64,000 bases of DNA from Micropterus salmoides (GCF_014851395.1 NW_024041373.1:5477495-5541494), one strand, 5' to 3'. Shown: positions 48,462 to 60,600, numbered from the stretch's first letter. Numbers and translations are program-made. The notes: generated by a model from the letters alone, not told the origin.

Positions 48462-49559
48462 GTATAACCTCAGCATGGCATGTAGTAACATACAACAGGC
48501 ACAGTGTTCAAAATGGGACTAAGCAACAGCAGAAAAGTTAATAAAACTTAAATCTCCTCTTTTTGGTAGTTACTTAATTTTGACCAAATAAGTCAAAACA
48601 CACACCAGGGATATACACTGATTTCATAGCAAAAAGTTTACAAATCAGTTGGACTTGGTAGCCTTAGTCTTGTGATAAGGCTTGAAGCAGAGAGAAGAAG
48701 AGGAGGGAGAGATTGTGAATGAAAGTGAACAAAGCAAAGTCCAGGCTCTCTGTTTGCCTTTTCTCTCTCTTTGCGGTGTGTTTACTCTTCAACATTTACT
48801 GTAAAGGAGGAGGAGGAGGAGGAAGAAGGAGAGGAGGTTAATGGGTTTGATTTCACAAGACTGACAGACTCACATTTCAATATTTGCAAGGGTTTGTTTT
48901 GGAACTTGCTCTCATAAATGTTTGGCAGAAACTGTCTGCAGCTCCGACTCATTAGATCACGAACAGAATAAAAGCCATTTTAAATCACAGAGTACAATAA
49001 ATATTAAGGATTTTCATGTTGTTACATCGATGATGGCATATTGGCAAATAGCTCTTCACAGTAGGATACACAGAGTATTGGCGTGGCACATGAGAACCAG
49101 GATCTGATCTACAGTCAAAACTTAGTAAAGATATTTTCAATTAGTCAACCATTAATATTTGCCAACAACTAAAGCTGGATAAAGAATAAAGAACTAAATA
49201 CAGTTATTCCAGTTAAAATAGCTAACCCCTTGCTGCCTGATGTGCAGACAGATTGCCAACAGCAGCAATGATTAATATCCTAAAGTTGATGTGAGTTTTG
49301 GCATCTTGCAAAAATCTACGGCCTGTATCTCTGGTATTATGAAACCTAATTATGGTTTGCGTTAATCAACACTGTCATGGTTTTGGCTTCCCGTTTCCCA
49401 TTGCGGATCTGATAAAAATACTTACACACATTGCTGAAAGGTTTGTGAGATATAAATGTTCAGGAAAATGTTACTGTGGCATCCACAACTGATTATATAA
49501 TATATCTCCCCTGATATAATGGTGTTACTGAAATATTCTTTACAAAGAAGAGTTGGACA

Positions 49560-49930
49560 GCTTGCAAAAAAATGGACCTTAATGGACATTAAATGGCAAC
49601 AGGAAAAGGAAGAACTCCCTTAAGATCGAATATTAAAAGGAAAAGGAAAGAAAGAAAATGCATGTTAAAGTCAATGAAGGACAGGAGACCCATTCACAAC
49701 CACAAGGAAATGTTTTGATGCTGCTTTTTAGACTAAGTTAGAGCCTGGGCACACCTCAGGTCCTTAGGAAGGCTGTTACCTAAAACTAAAGACAGCTACA
49801 CCAGACTTTGAATTGACCCCCCTCTGCAGCAAGAAGACCAGTACCAGGTGACCTGAGCGGTCTGTTCGTTTGGCATCTAATCATAGCTTTTAAACATGTG
49901 GAGCACATTATGTAGCAGCCATCCAGGCCT
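49560..49930. mobile_element. LINE-derived non-coding repeat
   Basis: GGAAAAGGAAGAACTCCCTT, AAAGACAGCTACACCAGACT and GCAAGAAGACCAGTACCAGG follow the order of the same abundant fish LINE-derived repeat as at 13812 and 61382. It is non-coding in this orientation. Confidence 0.45.
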
Positions 49931-49941
49931 TAAATTCGAGC

Positions 49942-50176
49942 CTATGTAACTTCTGCTGAACACTGAGGGTGGTTGGGGTTGGTAACACCAAGATTCTTCA
50001 GGTGACGCACATTTGTACATGCACAATCAGACACTTCAATCTCTCTGGGCAACTGAGTAAAGGACTGCAGTTTACTCCAGATTTCATTAAAAGCATTTAA
50101 TTTATTTCCAAGCTTCACTATGGTATCTGGTGGGTCATGAAATGCAGTACTGAAATACTTCCCATAAGATACTGCT
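49942..50176 (-). CDS. Exon-like open frame, product unknown (possible terminal exon)
   Basis: On the minus strand a long polypyrimidine tract (about 50225-50179) ends in CCCTTCTCCCACTAG, a strong 3' splice-site pattern. Directly after it about 78 codons stay open to a TAG at 49944-49942. The peptide is not low complexity: it begins AVSYGKYFSTAFHDPPDT, has IVKLGNKLNAFNEIWSKLQS, which could form an amphipathic helix, then ESDC-like SDCACTNVRHLKNLG with two close cysteines. I do not recognise the family. The same frame runs upstream into the pyrimidine tract, giving a signal-peptide-like Leu/Ser stretch that I take as an artefact. It could be a last coding exon, a retained relic of a transposon protein or chance. 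Confidence 0.3.
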
Positions 50177-50184
50177 CTAGTGGG

Positions 50185-50763
50185 AGAAGGGAAAAGAGAG
50201 AGAGTGAGAAAAAGAGACATAGAAAGAGTAAGAGCCACCATGGATGAAGGAAAGAAATGAGAGTGAGACTTGGCTGTGCCAACCTGCAGGATGATTCAGT
50301 CCAAACCAGCACTATCACCACCCAGATAAGTCTCCCGTCTCTGCTTGCATCTACACACACATATGCTTTCCTTCAGTGGAAATTCCCTCATCATGACTCC
50401 CGTTATGATAATAATTGTTATGTCCAACATTTCCATAGCAATGCTAACAAACATCATCACCAGACAGCAGAACTGCCAAACTTTAGGAAAGATAAAACAT
50501 CCAAATGTTTGGCAGTGATGTTATCACAACGCAGCACTGAAATCAGTCAGTGACTGCCTACACTTGCTGTATTGAAGTTTAAATTAATCCTCAGTCAAGG
50601 GATTTGACTGCTTTGCTTCAGTGGCTCTAGTGCTGATGATGAGGTGTTGCAGGTGCTCTGGGTGAAACAGGTTTTCCCTGTACAAGTCCAAAATTAAAAC
50701 AGTGTCACAACCACATCTGGTCTGCCGTTACCTCTCCCCAAGCGAGGATCTCGATTTAATGGT
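50185..50763. other. Gene-free stretch
   Basis: A purine-rich tract (polypyrimidine on minus) lies at 50185-50270. No other feature. Confidence 0.4.
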
Positions 50764-50767
50764 TGTG

Positions 50768-50798
<31 letters not shown>

Positions 50799-50800
50799 TT
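50764..50800. repeat. (GT)n microsatellite
   Basis: TG array with a GG interruption near its end. Confidence 0.95.
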
Positions 50801-51439
50801 TGAACAGTGTGTGATAACCTGGGGAGCAATGTAACGTCCTGATCAATGTATATCCCAGTTATCTGTTATACCACACCTTTTCCTGTGACAGGAAATCAAA
50901 CGGCTGATCTGCGCTGTGCATGTGTGTATGTTTTAAGGCTGTAGGTCAAGTTATTTAGCACAGATCATTGACATTTTCTGTGAGATTAAGAGCGGAATCA
51001 CAGTCACGAGGGGACCTGTTACAGTACGTCTAGACTGGAAGGTTGCTCATTGTTACAGCTGTCCAACAGAGTTTAATAGCTGAGGTGACCCATTATTTTT
51101 TAAGAGCAGTTCAACTGCTCATATTACAAATAAACGAGCAACGGGGTACATATTCATTCATTACAATGAACATGGCCTGTGCAGTTTACTCTGACTCAAA
51201 TCCACAGCTGCCTTTGTGATCTCTAGAGAGTAGTTCTGTGTTAGGCAAGACATCACCAAGCATGCAGTTCTGTGTTTACACCAAGGATGTAAGAGATACC
51301 AAGATGGTGCTTACTCAAATCAAAGTTGCACATTAGGCAAACACAAAAAAACAGTTCTTCAGGCTCCAGTATTTTTGGCCCATAGCAAATGCATTTTGCA
51401 CATGGTTAGAGAGCCATAAAGTCCACAGAGGCAGGAGGT

Positions 51440-51750
51440 CAACAAAGCATCAGTCTTTAACACGGGAGGCCGCTGGTCTTTTCCCGTTTCCAGTCAACAC
51501 TGGTTTCCATGGCCAAAATCGTTCCCTAACCTTTACCAAGTAGCTTTTTAACCATGATGACGGAGGTCCCCTTAACGTAGCAATTATCTAACCTAAACCA
51601 TGATGGTTCCCTAACCATAACAAAGTCATTTTTGTGCCTGAATCTAACAAACGTTAACCATAGTGTCGTCAGATCAGAAAACAGTTTGAATTTTGCTACA
51701 CTGATTTGTAACAGTTTTGAGGGAACTGACAAATGTCCTGCCAGTAGAGG
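51440..51750. repeat. Degenerate dispersed repeat with CTAACC-type motifs
   Basis: CCCTAACCTTTACCAAGTAG, AACCATGATGACGGAGGTCC, CCTTAACGTAGCAATTATCT and CTAACAAACGTTAACCATAG follow a pattern common in fish interspersed repeats. A minus frame over it (51526-51732) is not a gene. Class not assigned. Confidence 0.45.
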
Positions 51751-53089
51751 TGTCAGATATCATCTGACTCTTGTATGTATCATTCTGGAGGGAAATTACA
51801 AATGATCTATTTTGTCATTTAATTTCAAAACTTGGTTAACCGAGCATAGGGCATGTTCTCAAACCTTTTTTTGTTTTTTACACAGCTGTTTCTTTTGTAA
51901 ATGTTGTGTACAGGAAAAAGTGAGTTTTGGCTGATTTGCAATTACAACTGTAGCCACTACACCAAAATGTTAGGGCTGTTCCTCAGGGCTTTGTTTACAC
52001 TGCTTTAGTAGTTTGACGAGCTGCAAGGAAGAAGCTACACTGACCATGTAGATTATTATTGTCCTTTCAGTCAATGTGTTGCTAAAAGGTAAGATAAAAT
52101 AATACTAGCCTTATCCTTTAGCAATATAACCAGTGTGAGATGGAGACTGCCAACATTCACAAACATCTCTTGAGTACCTTTGATAGACATACACTGATTT
52201 TGAAAAATGCATCTTTTAACCACTTTCTCAGACTTGCACACATGGATTTATGACCCTTGATTCTATGTATACTCTCTTTACAACCATATGCCTTGAATGT
52301 TAGATATGTGTTCACCGCAATAAACTAAAGAAACCTCAAGAATCCATTTATTTCAAATGACAAGCAAAACTTTGGCTGGCTGATATTAACCACGGTCACA
52401 CTGTTTCTTCCTTTGGTGGGTCAGCTCAACTGAAGCTGAGCAACATCTCCCATCAGCAGCCAAGATAACAATAGCCATTTTCCCCGCCTGTTACTGTAAC
52501 AACATTTGTGCTACAAATGGCAGTGAGCAAGCTCAATCTGTTCACTGAAACAAAATGAGATATATCTGATACGTCAAGGTTAAGCGGTAGTGCTGACACA
52601 CGCTAGAGTGAAGCTAAACAGATATGGAGCACTATACACATTCATACACGAAAGCACATGCACTCAGAAACACAAGGCTGATGCATTGATGCAACAGCAT
52701 GAAAGTGCTTTCATGTTTACAGCAGAACAAACAGAGGAGGGCTTCACCTCCTGTGTTTATCTGTAATATGCTTGTTTCCATGACCGCCTTCCCTCCCAGC
52801 AGTAAGAAACAAAACATGTGCTCTGACGGATTAAAGTGTGACATGTAGTGAGCATAAAAGAACAACTGAGAGATGTTTGTTATTATTTGTGATGGTCATT
52901 TGTGTTTTATGAACAAAGGTTATGTCATAAATGGGATCACCATGTAACTACGGCCAAGAAACCTGTCCTAAAAAAGGATCATTCTGATTCTTATTTTAAG
53001 GCTGCACCAATCAGTATTTTACATTAACAATGGAAAAAAACATTACCTGTAATGTGAAAGGTGTCTGTAGTAGAGAATTTTCATCCAAC
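51751..53089. other. Gene-free stretch
   Basis: Short frames only (52632-52865 minus). No element recognised. Confidence 0.4.
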
Positions 53090-53480
53090 TCTGCAGTTCC
53101 CCCCTAGCTCAACTGGAAGGTTTCATCGCCTTTCAGCCACTGTTATTGTTTTATGTCCCACAACAGTATTGTTTAAGTTCAGACTCACCTCTCTATTCAA
53201 CCTGCTTTTAGATGCAGAAAGCATCTATTTTCATTGAAAAAGCTCTGGTACACCCTCTGTACACTACCTGCACAGCAACAAATGACAGACAGACAGAGTC
53301 AGCAACTAGCTGGCGAACATAATGGAACTTTTAGACCATAGGAGTTAGTGGAGAAAAAAACAAAGCTCAAAGGAGAGTGAATGTTGGACTTAAATGCTTC
53401 AAGTGCCAAGAAACACAACTTCAGATGCTCCAGTCTGTCTGCTGGCTGTCCAAATAGTCAAATGCTTAGTCAGTATTAGG
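53090..53480. repeat. Dispersed repeat family B, fragment 2
   Basis: CAACTAGCTGGCGAACATAA, GGAGTTAGTGGAGAAAAAAA and GAGAGTGAATGTTGGACTTA match the order of fragment 1 at 28039. Left part less certain. Confidence 0.45.
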
Positions 53481-54349
53481 TCAGTGTAGTGTTTACAGCT
53501 CGTTGTACTGCCCACAAAGGGCCAAAAAGATCCATTATAACAGGTTTAGTAGTTTTGGCCATCATTTCTATCAGTAATTATAACATTGTATTGACTCAAA
53601 GAATTGCCTCCCTGAAAAGAAGTCAGACAGGGCAAGAAGCATGAGCACATGGTCAGGTTAGTCAAAACTTAATTGGTAGAGACAACAAGGGCAACTGGAA
53701 AAATGATTTCTATTGTAAACAGTCATCACATCATTACAGATAGACATGATTTCCATAACTGCAAAAAGAAAGTTGTAATTAACCCTCATTTTCCTTTAAT
53801 AGCTGTAGCCAAGATATTCGTCTTGTTAAGTGTGACACAGTGTTGATGTAGCTGGACGGGTGCTCCTCGCAATCTTTTGACACGCCAGAAAGATGAAGAA
53901 GTGAATGAGTAATGCTCTCTTCTCCATCATCACCTGCATTGTTTGCCCTTTAGCAAGGCAGGAAGCCCTGCTCTGTGGCCAACGGTCTTCTGGCAGCTCC
54001 CAGGCCTGAAACTGATTGAATGCGAAACAGATTACTCCTGGAAAAGAGAAAGTGTTCTCAGTTGCTTCCCCTGGATGACTGTAAGCTACAATACTTAGTC
54101 CTACATTCCTTCAAACCTCAGTGTCTTGTTGTGTTGTCATAAACCAAACCTAGGTAATGTAAGTAAGTAAGTCCAAACTGGCAGCAGGGCCTGGGAAAGT
54201 ACAGTCTTCTGCTCTGTATCGGTTTGTAGTCAGTGGATGTGGTTGGTGGAGGGGATAGTGGGCAGAGTATGTACGTCTTTCTTTGTGTGTGTGTGTCTAT
54301 GTACAGTATTTGTGTGTAGGGTAGAGAGTCTAGCCAGCTCTTGCCTCGC

Positions 54350-54780
54350 TCCATTTGCCATCAAACCCCAGCTGAAATAAAGAACACATGGGAGCTGTTT
54401 TGAAGCTCCCTCTTTGCCGGTTAAAATCTAAATTTCCCCCGCGACTTCTTGCTGTCTCTCTCCAACCCTCCACCCATCCCTCATCCTCCCCTTTTGTGCT
54501 TGGAACTGTTCGCCCGGAACAGGCAACACCAATCGACCTCAAAATTTCCATTCGGAAAAAGAAAAACCAAAATAAACAGATGATGAGGAATAAGAGAAGA
54601 AAGACGAGAAACAACGTTTGCGTGCACCGTAGCGATGGGAGGGCAAATGCTGTGCCAACTGTGTTATGGTTGGCAAACCTTGAAGTGCCTGATCTGGAGT
54701 TGAGGGAGGGGAGGAAAAAAAACACAGAACTGGAGCGACAGGCTGCCGTACAGTGTGGTCGCCAGCCGCTGTATGTTTGA
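54350..54780. other. Candidate conserved non-coding segment with two opposed frames
   Basis: A 130-codon plus frame (54388-54780) and a 151-codon minus frame (54785-54330) cover the same DNA, so at most one could be real. Neither has a domain; the plus frame is Lys/Arg-rich in its middle. TGCCGGTTAAAATCTAAATT and CGTTTGCGTGCACCGTAGCG are non-repetitive. I favour constrained non-coding DNA over a gene. Confidence 0.25.
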
Positions 54781-55399
54781 ACCATGGGAGAAATTTCATG
54801 TGGTTGTAATTTTCATATTAAAGTAATGGGGGTCTATCAGTGTCTGAGATGTACAGATGGGAGGCCTAAGCACCAGCTGCTGTGTGCATGTGTGGGAATG
54901 TATGTACATTTACAGTGTCATTGAAGTTAGCATGTGTGCTGAGAGATTGTAAGACTGTAATTCCCCACATAATAGCACCTAATAATGGCACTTCAGAAAT
55001 GCCACAATAAATGGTATGTTGGATAGGGTGTGAAGAGGAAAATAAAGTCCTTGAGTACCATTCTCCATTTCAGTATTACAGGAAAGTACTTTGGGCATTT
55101 CATTGCATATTAGGCTTAGACTGATGAATGAGTTTGCTGTTTGCAGTACATGTATGAGGCCGGTTCTTTTTGTTAAAAATCTGATATCTCTCAAAGAGTA
55201 TGTAACGTAAAATTAACCAGTGTACACTCAGGGTCAACTCAAATCCTTTAAACTGAACTCATGTGGATGTAATTCATTCTATATTTGGTCAGATCATAAA
55301 TATAGAACCGAAAAGGGATGGTATTGTTTTGCAAATCGCAACTTAATCTCACAATCGCTATTTTCACATTAACAATGTGTGAGATGACAAAACAAAAAC

Positions 55400-55640
55400 A
55401 ATGTGATAATGTTAAAGTGGTTACTCATACTGATGAACAATTATCACCATAATCTGCAGCTCCCCTTGTATTTAAGGAGCTTTCTAGTGACTTTCATCTT
55501 ATTTTTCAGCTGCCCGGCTGCAACTTTACTGTTTTGGTTGACTTTCAGCGCTCTCGTAGTGTTGTTTCGGCCACAGCAGGCAGCTGTTTCCAGCAAAAAA
55601 GCTCCAAAAGTCTGTGTTGTCTTGCCTGATCTTGCTTGCA
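55400..55640. repeat. Dispersed repeat family B, related fragment 3
   Basis: ATCACCATAATCTGCAGCTC, CTGCCCGGCTGCAACTTTAC, GGTTGACTTTCAGCGCTCTC and GCAGGCAGCTGTTTCCAGCA are in the order of a fish repeat that I recall as the other part of family B. The plus frame through it (55403-55705) is therefore not a gene. Confidence 0.45.
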
Positions 55641-55901
55641 GTCTTCACTCCATTGTATTTTTAGTTGTTATGTTGCTCTCGTGTCAGCGTCTGTTGGGGG
55701 TTTAGCCCCAAGTAGTCAGCTGTGTTTTCCCAGAATGTCTTTCAGATTCAGATTATTGTCTGGCTGGATGTTTTCTGTTGTGACAAAGGAGTTAAGGACA
55801 AGCCCTCTCCCTCAGTGACCCTTCCAAGCCTGTTGATACAGTGAGTGTCATGTTCAGGCTTCCCATTTATCTCACAACACCGGGGTTTAGATCTGGTCTT
55901 A

Positions 55902-55921
55902 TTGTGTGTGTGTGTGTGTGT
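55902..55921. repeat. (GT)n microsatellite
   Basis: About 10 units. Confidence 0.9.
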
Positions 55922-56357
55922 TTCTGTTCAATGGGTGGTCTAATGCTGTCTAATTCTAAGATTCTGTATGTGTCTTTTCTTTAGCAAAGCAAGATAAGAC
56001 TCTCCAGCTTCCCCATGGTAAATCATCATCAGATTAATCCTGGGGGACAAAAGCCTGATGAGCTATGACCTTTTATCTGTTGCTCTACAACTTAATGGAT
56101 CTGACTTGCCTCTTTAGTAAATGGTATCACTACTGAGCATCAGAGTGTTTGAGCTGCTTTTTTGAAGAGGTAATGATATATTGTTATTATTGTTCACTGC
56201 TTACCTTTAGGAAGAATATTAAAGGGCAGTTCACTTCACTTGCTCAGTGTCTGTCTGTTGTGACAACATTTGCATGCATTTCACCATGACTAAAGATATC
56301 TTGAAATCATATTCCCATAACTCTCAGTCTCATTCCAATGACGTGGAAAACATTTGT

Positions 56358-56402
56358 GAATAACAACTCTGGAGACTTTTTATGTCTCCAGAGTTGTTAT
56401 TC
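56358..56402. repeat. Perfect hairpin, 19-bp stem and 7-nt loop
   Basis: GAATAACAACTCTGGAGAC, loop TTTTTAT, then the exact reverse complement. No pairing beyond the stem. Confidence 0.9.
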
Positions 56403-56952
56403 TCATGACTAACAAGAACATGTGAACCACATTTTGCAAAGTTGGTAATATTTTAGGTTGATGCAAACAAGAGTTAAAACAAGAGATCAGGTCATATTTC
56501 GTAGTGCAAATGAAGTGTTTTGGCATTAAAATGTTGCTGAAACTTTAACAAATCTGACTCTACTCCTGGAATGTGGGTGCATTAAAATCCCCATGCTTGC
56601 AAATTCAAATCTTGGATAAGGATCTGTGAACAATTTTATGTGACTAAAAACAAAAAATATGCTTTGTTGATTAAACAAGTTTAATTTTACACCCCAGGCA
56701 TGCTGCTGTATCTTTAAACAAAGAAAGCTGTGTGTGTGTGTGTATAGTGCTTGACTGCTGGGACACTGGTATTTGCTTTTGACCTGTGCCAATACAAATT
56801 TGGTTTGATACAACCATCAGCTCCTTGAATGTACCAGCAACTCAAACAGAGATTCACTGATACATGTATCTGAGGGAAAGGAGCAGAGAGAACACAGGCA
56901 CGCATTTATGTTTCCGTGCGATACATCAGATTCCCTCTTATTAATCCAAACC

Positions 56953-58138
56953 TATGGAAGATTTTATTGGACTTTAATATTTGGAACCCACAGAAAACAA
57001 CCCACAAATGTGTACTATGATGCACAAATATTTCACAATCTACAAATATGTATTTTTACATTTGTGATGTGTAAAATCATATCCACAAAATAGTGTGACT
57101 TCTACACACAAAACAGTTTTTGCATATTTGCAGATTACTTTCAGTCAATTTGTGGGTCATGTTACATTTGCAACTTCCTTTTTACACATTTGTGGAATTT
57201 TGTCCAATGTGTACTGCGGAGATCTGTAAAAAAAAAAATAAATACACAAATATCGCACTACCCAAAACATGTATTTTTACATTTGTGTTATGTAAAATCA
57301 TATCCACAAAAATACAGTGCAATTTGCAAATATGTACAATTTACTCTGTACACACATATTTTAATTTCATACAAAGTGTTATTTATGCATTTGTGGATCT
57401 ATTTTTACACACAAAACAGTTTTTGCACATTTGCGGATCATTTCCTGTCAATTTGCAGGTCACGTTACATTTGTGACTTCCTTTTTACGCATTTTTGGAA
57501 TTTTGTCCAATTTTGTACCACAGAGATCTGTAAACAGAGATCTGTAAATGTGAGAGCAGTTTATTAGCTACACCAGCAGGTGGCAGTAGTGACATTGCCT
57601 CTCATGAGTTGGAAGAATACCCATTGCAGTACTCATGGTCATCTGTAGGAGACAACAACTTCTGCTTCTTCTGGACCACTGGACTCTACTCAGTCTAAAT
57701 TTTTCTGTACAAGTCTATATAATTTACTATTGAATACATGAAATGATTAAAAAGATTACTTTTTATTTCTATTTCTCCTTCCCCACAAAAAGGTAAAATA
57801 CAAACAGTGTTAATAAACCATGTCCAAATGGGCAAATAAGGAGAAAGATGAAACTTTGTGCAAGATATATACTGACAGGACAAAGCATTAGGCACACCAT
57901 AGTATATTTATTCTCTTGCCTTGTATTCAGTCTTTTTGTGGTTTACCCAAATCATGAGTGGTATTAATATTTTTCACTCCATTTGATATAATTTTTCATA
58001 TCTTGTGGATATGATTTTACACATCACAAATGTAAAAATACATATTTGTAGATAGTGAAATATTTGCGCATTATAGTACACATTTGTGGATTAGTTTCTG
58101 TGGGTTACAAATATTAAAGTCCAATAAAATCTTCCATA
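56953..58138. mobile_element. Foldback DNA element, 1.19 kb, TA-flanked
   Basis: The arms 56953-57089 and 58003-58138 are inverted copies about 136 bp long with about seven mismatches by eye (about 95% identity). Both begin TATGGAAGATTTTATTGG; the TA at each outer end (56953-56954, 58137-58138) may be the target duplication. Inside, a block containing ACACACAAAACAGTTTTTGC, TTTTGTCCAATGTG-like and AGATCTGTAAA sequence occurs twice in the same direction (about 57104-57232 and 57407-57532, offset about 303 bp), and a TATTTTTACATTTGTG block from the left arm recurs at 57272. No transposase is encoded; frames at 56908-57567 are chance frames. Confidence 0.75.
57573..57586 (+). promoter_or_regulatory. 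CTCF-like core motif inside the foldback element
   Basis: CCAGCAGGTGGCAG fits the CTCF core CCASYAGRKGGCRS at every position. It lies near the middle of the element. Binding is not shown by sequence alone. Confidence 0.45.
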
Positions 58139-60073
58139 CAAACCCAGGTATTTGCAGGGTTTTCACACGTCCTTTGTAAAACAATGTGGTTTTGGTTGTC
58201 TGCACCCAGATGGGGTTTCTCCCTCTTGGCCATCCATGTGAAGAGGATCCCAGGCCTGAGTCAGACAGCAGGATTAGTAGTAATAGTGCTTTGCCAGGGA
58301 GATGGACGGATGGGATGGAAAGCTTGTATATAATACCTTCCTCTATACCTTCCTTGTAATTTGAAAAAAAAAAACCCGTTGTCACTTCAGATTAATGACA
58401 ATGTATTTTTAATTTGCTCTTGTGGGGTTTGAATAGCTTTCGGGGGACCTGGGGTCACGCAGCTCCCTGTACATTTAAGGGCCATGTCAAACTTCATTTC
58501 TTGTAAAAACATGAACATGCCTGTAGTTGCAAGGTTTACACAACAAATGGAGAAAGAAGGAGAAGGAGGGATGGATGGTGAGGTGGAATGAGGCAGGGGA
58601 GTTTTGTGCTTGGCTGCTGGATGGGAGCCAAGAGAAGACTTGGCAGAAGTTGGAGGATATCTGTGGTTGGAGGAAGGACGAATGGTCTGGATGCTTTTTA
58701 AACAGAGACATAGAGAGATGGGCTCTGTTGACCTACATCCAGATCTTCAGACTCCAAACTGTGGTCTGAAAAGTAAAGCAGAGTTTTGTCTGCCACATCC
58801 AAGTCACTCCTTTTTGTCCTTTATGTTTGTTTTTTACGCAATCGACACTAATCCTGTTTGGTCTTGCTTGTCTTAGGCAAATCTTAAGCATATTTGTTTG
58901 GTTCTGAGATGGAGTTTGACTTTTTGTTTGACTGGAGGCCTCTCCCTCTCTTCCTCTGTGGTGGGTTTGAGTGAGTGTTTGAGGAGAGAGATCTGTGTGT
59001 GTCACTTGATCACTTGATTCACTGCACATGTCATTATCTGAGAGGAGCATTTGTGTATGTGGGTTTTGTGTTGATAGATAGCTGTGTCGTAGAAATTCCG
59101 AACTTACAAGATTCAAGTATAACTGAGCTTGACTGTGGTTACAAGACATATTCCGAGTTGTTTGAGATTGGTATTGATATATGTATTGTATGTGTTGTGT
59201 TAAATATACTGTAGCTAGAAATTAATTAACAAGATGCATTAGACATCTGCCAATGTGGTCACTGCAGACCAGACAGCATAGTACAACAAGCCTTGAAGAG
59301 AAACTAGGATGGTGCCACTGTTTTTGCTGTGATCTCAACAGCACTAACTTAGGAACCTCTTCAGGTGTCGCCATGTTTTGTTATGCTTACTTTTTACTAA
59401 AGGGAAAGTTCTCAAGAAAGATTCTCTGGTGTCAGTGAGGGATGATTTGGCCCTGATGTTTCCCCTAGCTGACATGTTAAAGGGCACTACAGTTTCCTCT
59501 ATGGGTAGTACTACAAACTCTGAAAACAGTTAATACAAATAATATAATATCCTTCATGTTTTTAAAGGGAGTTTCAAAAGTCTGACAACATATTAGATTT
59601 TAAATTCTATTCTGGATTTTACAGGGAGCAAGAGCAGAGAGGACAATACGGGAGAAATATGATCTCTGTTCCTAGAACACGTGCCAAAGCATTCTTGATC
59701 AAGAGAAGAGTCTGATCCTAGTATTTTGTTAACAATATATTTGGAAACAGACACCTATTTCCAGGAAAAATGCCTAAAATAACATACCCCAAAATAAATC
59801 AGGAATAATTCTTCAGCCATTAGGCCTAGATGCATAATTCTGGTTTCCTTTGATAGGTCAGAAGCTAAGGAATAGGAATCAACTGAAAATAAATGAACTA
59901 TTACTATTATTATAACTACTATTTTACTATTAAAGAGTAAATAGAGGTGCAATAAAGGAAAATGTATTTTCATCCTCACCTGGTGTAAAATCTATATCAC
60001 CATCAAAACCATCATCCTGTAGATTATAATGCAACTGAGTATCTTCTAATACACATGGAATACAACTGGAAAT
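58139..60073. other. Gene-free stretch
   Basis: A purine-rich tract lies at about 58540-58600. Overlapping frames on both strands at 58487-59214 lack domains. No repeat family is recognised. Confidence 0.35.
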
Positions 60074-60155
60074 TTGATGCAAAGCAGTTCCACTTTTCCT
60101 TCCTGCGGATTCTGGCGAGAAATGAAACCTAAGAGCTCAGGGATTGCACAATACC

Positions 60156-60245
60156 AAGATGGCGGAGCTACTTTTTTACACACAAACAGCTTTACACACA
60201 ACAGCTGTTTTTGGACTGAAAACAGCGAAAATGGCAAAAGTAAGT
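60156..60245 (+). promoter_or_regulatory. YY1-like motif followed by ATG and splice-donor pattern
   Basis: AAGATGGCGG at 60156-60165 fits the YY1 consensus found just downstream of many vertebrate transcription starts. ATGGCAAAA at 60231-60239 is followed directly by GTAAGT, a consensus 5' splice site. The arrangement resembles a short first exon. No next exon can be found by eye and the region may belong to a repeat. Confidence 0.2.
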
Positions 60246-60340
60246 CAGCGGTTCTAACTGTACATGTATATTCAGCCCGTTCTCATCTCAGGGCGACCAA
60301 TAACAACGCTTTCAGAAAAAGTGACAAAACGTTATTTGAC

Positions 60341-60600
60341 GCTAAAGGTACCCTGTAGCGTCTGTGTGACACACACCCGGTGGGGCGTCCTGTACAGACC
60401 GAAAGTGTTAGTTAGCTAGCTACGTTTGTGATAAAAGTGTTGACAGCCCCCCAAAGCCCCTACCCTTACCATAACCATCAGAAATGTTAGTACCTAAACC
60501 TAAGTCACTGACTTTATGCATGTCGACCTTGTCGACCCTTGTGTTGCTGCAACGTAGCAAATGGGGGCGTTTCATACAGACGCTGAAGGGTACCTTTAGC
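60341..60600. mobile_element. Short inverted-repeat element, 260 bp
   Basis: The ends GCTAAAGGTACCCTGTAGCG and, on the minus strand, GCTAAAGGTACCCTTCAGCG pair with few mismatches and continue through TCTGTGTGA / TCTGTATGA. The centre has CTTACCATAACCATC and CCTAAACCTAAG motifs typical of fish repeats. No target duplication is clear. Confidence 0.6.

Noticed and set aside
58487..59149. Overlapping frames on both strands
   Set aside because: No domains, mutual overlap, and a purine-rich composition bias explain them.
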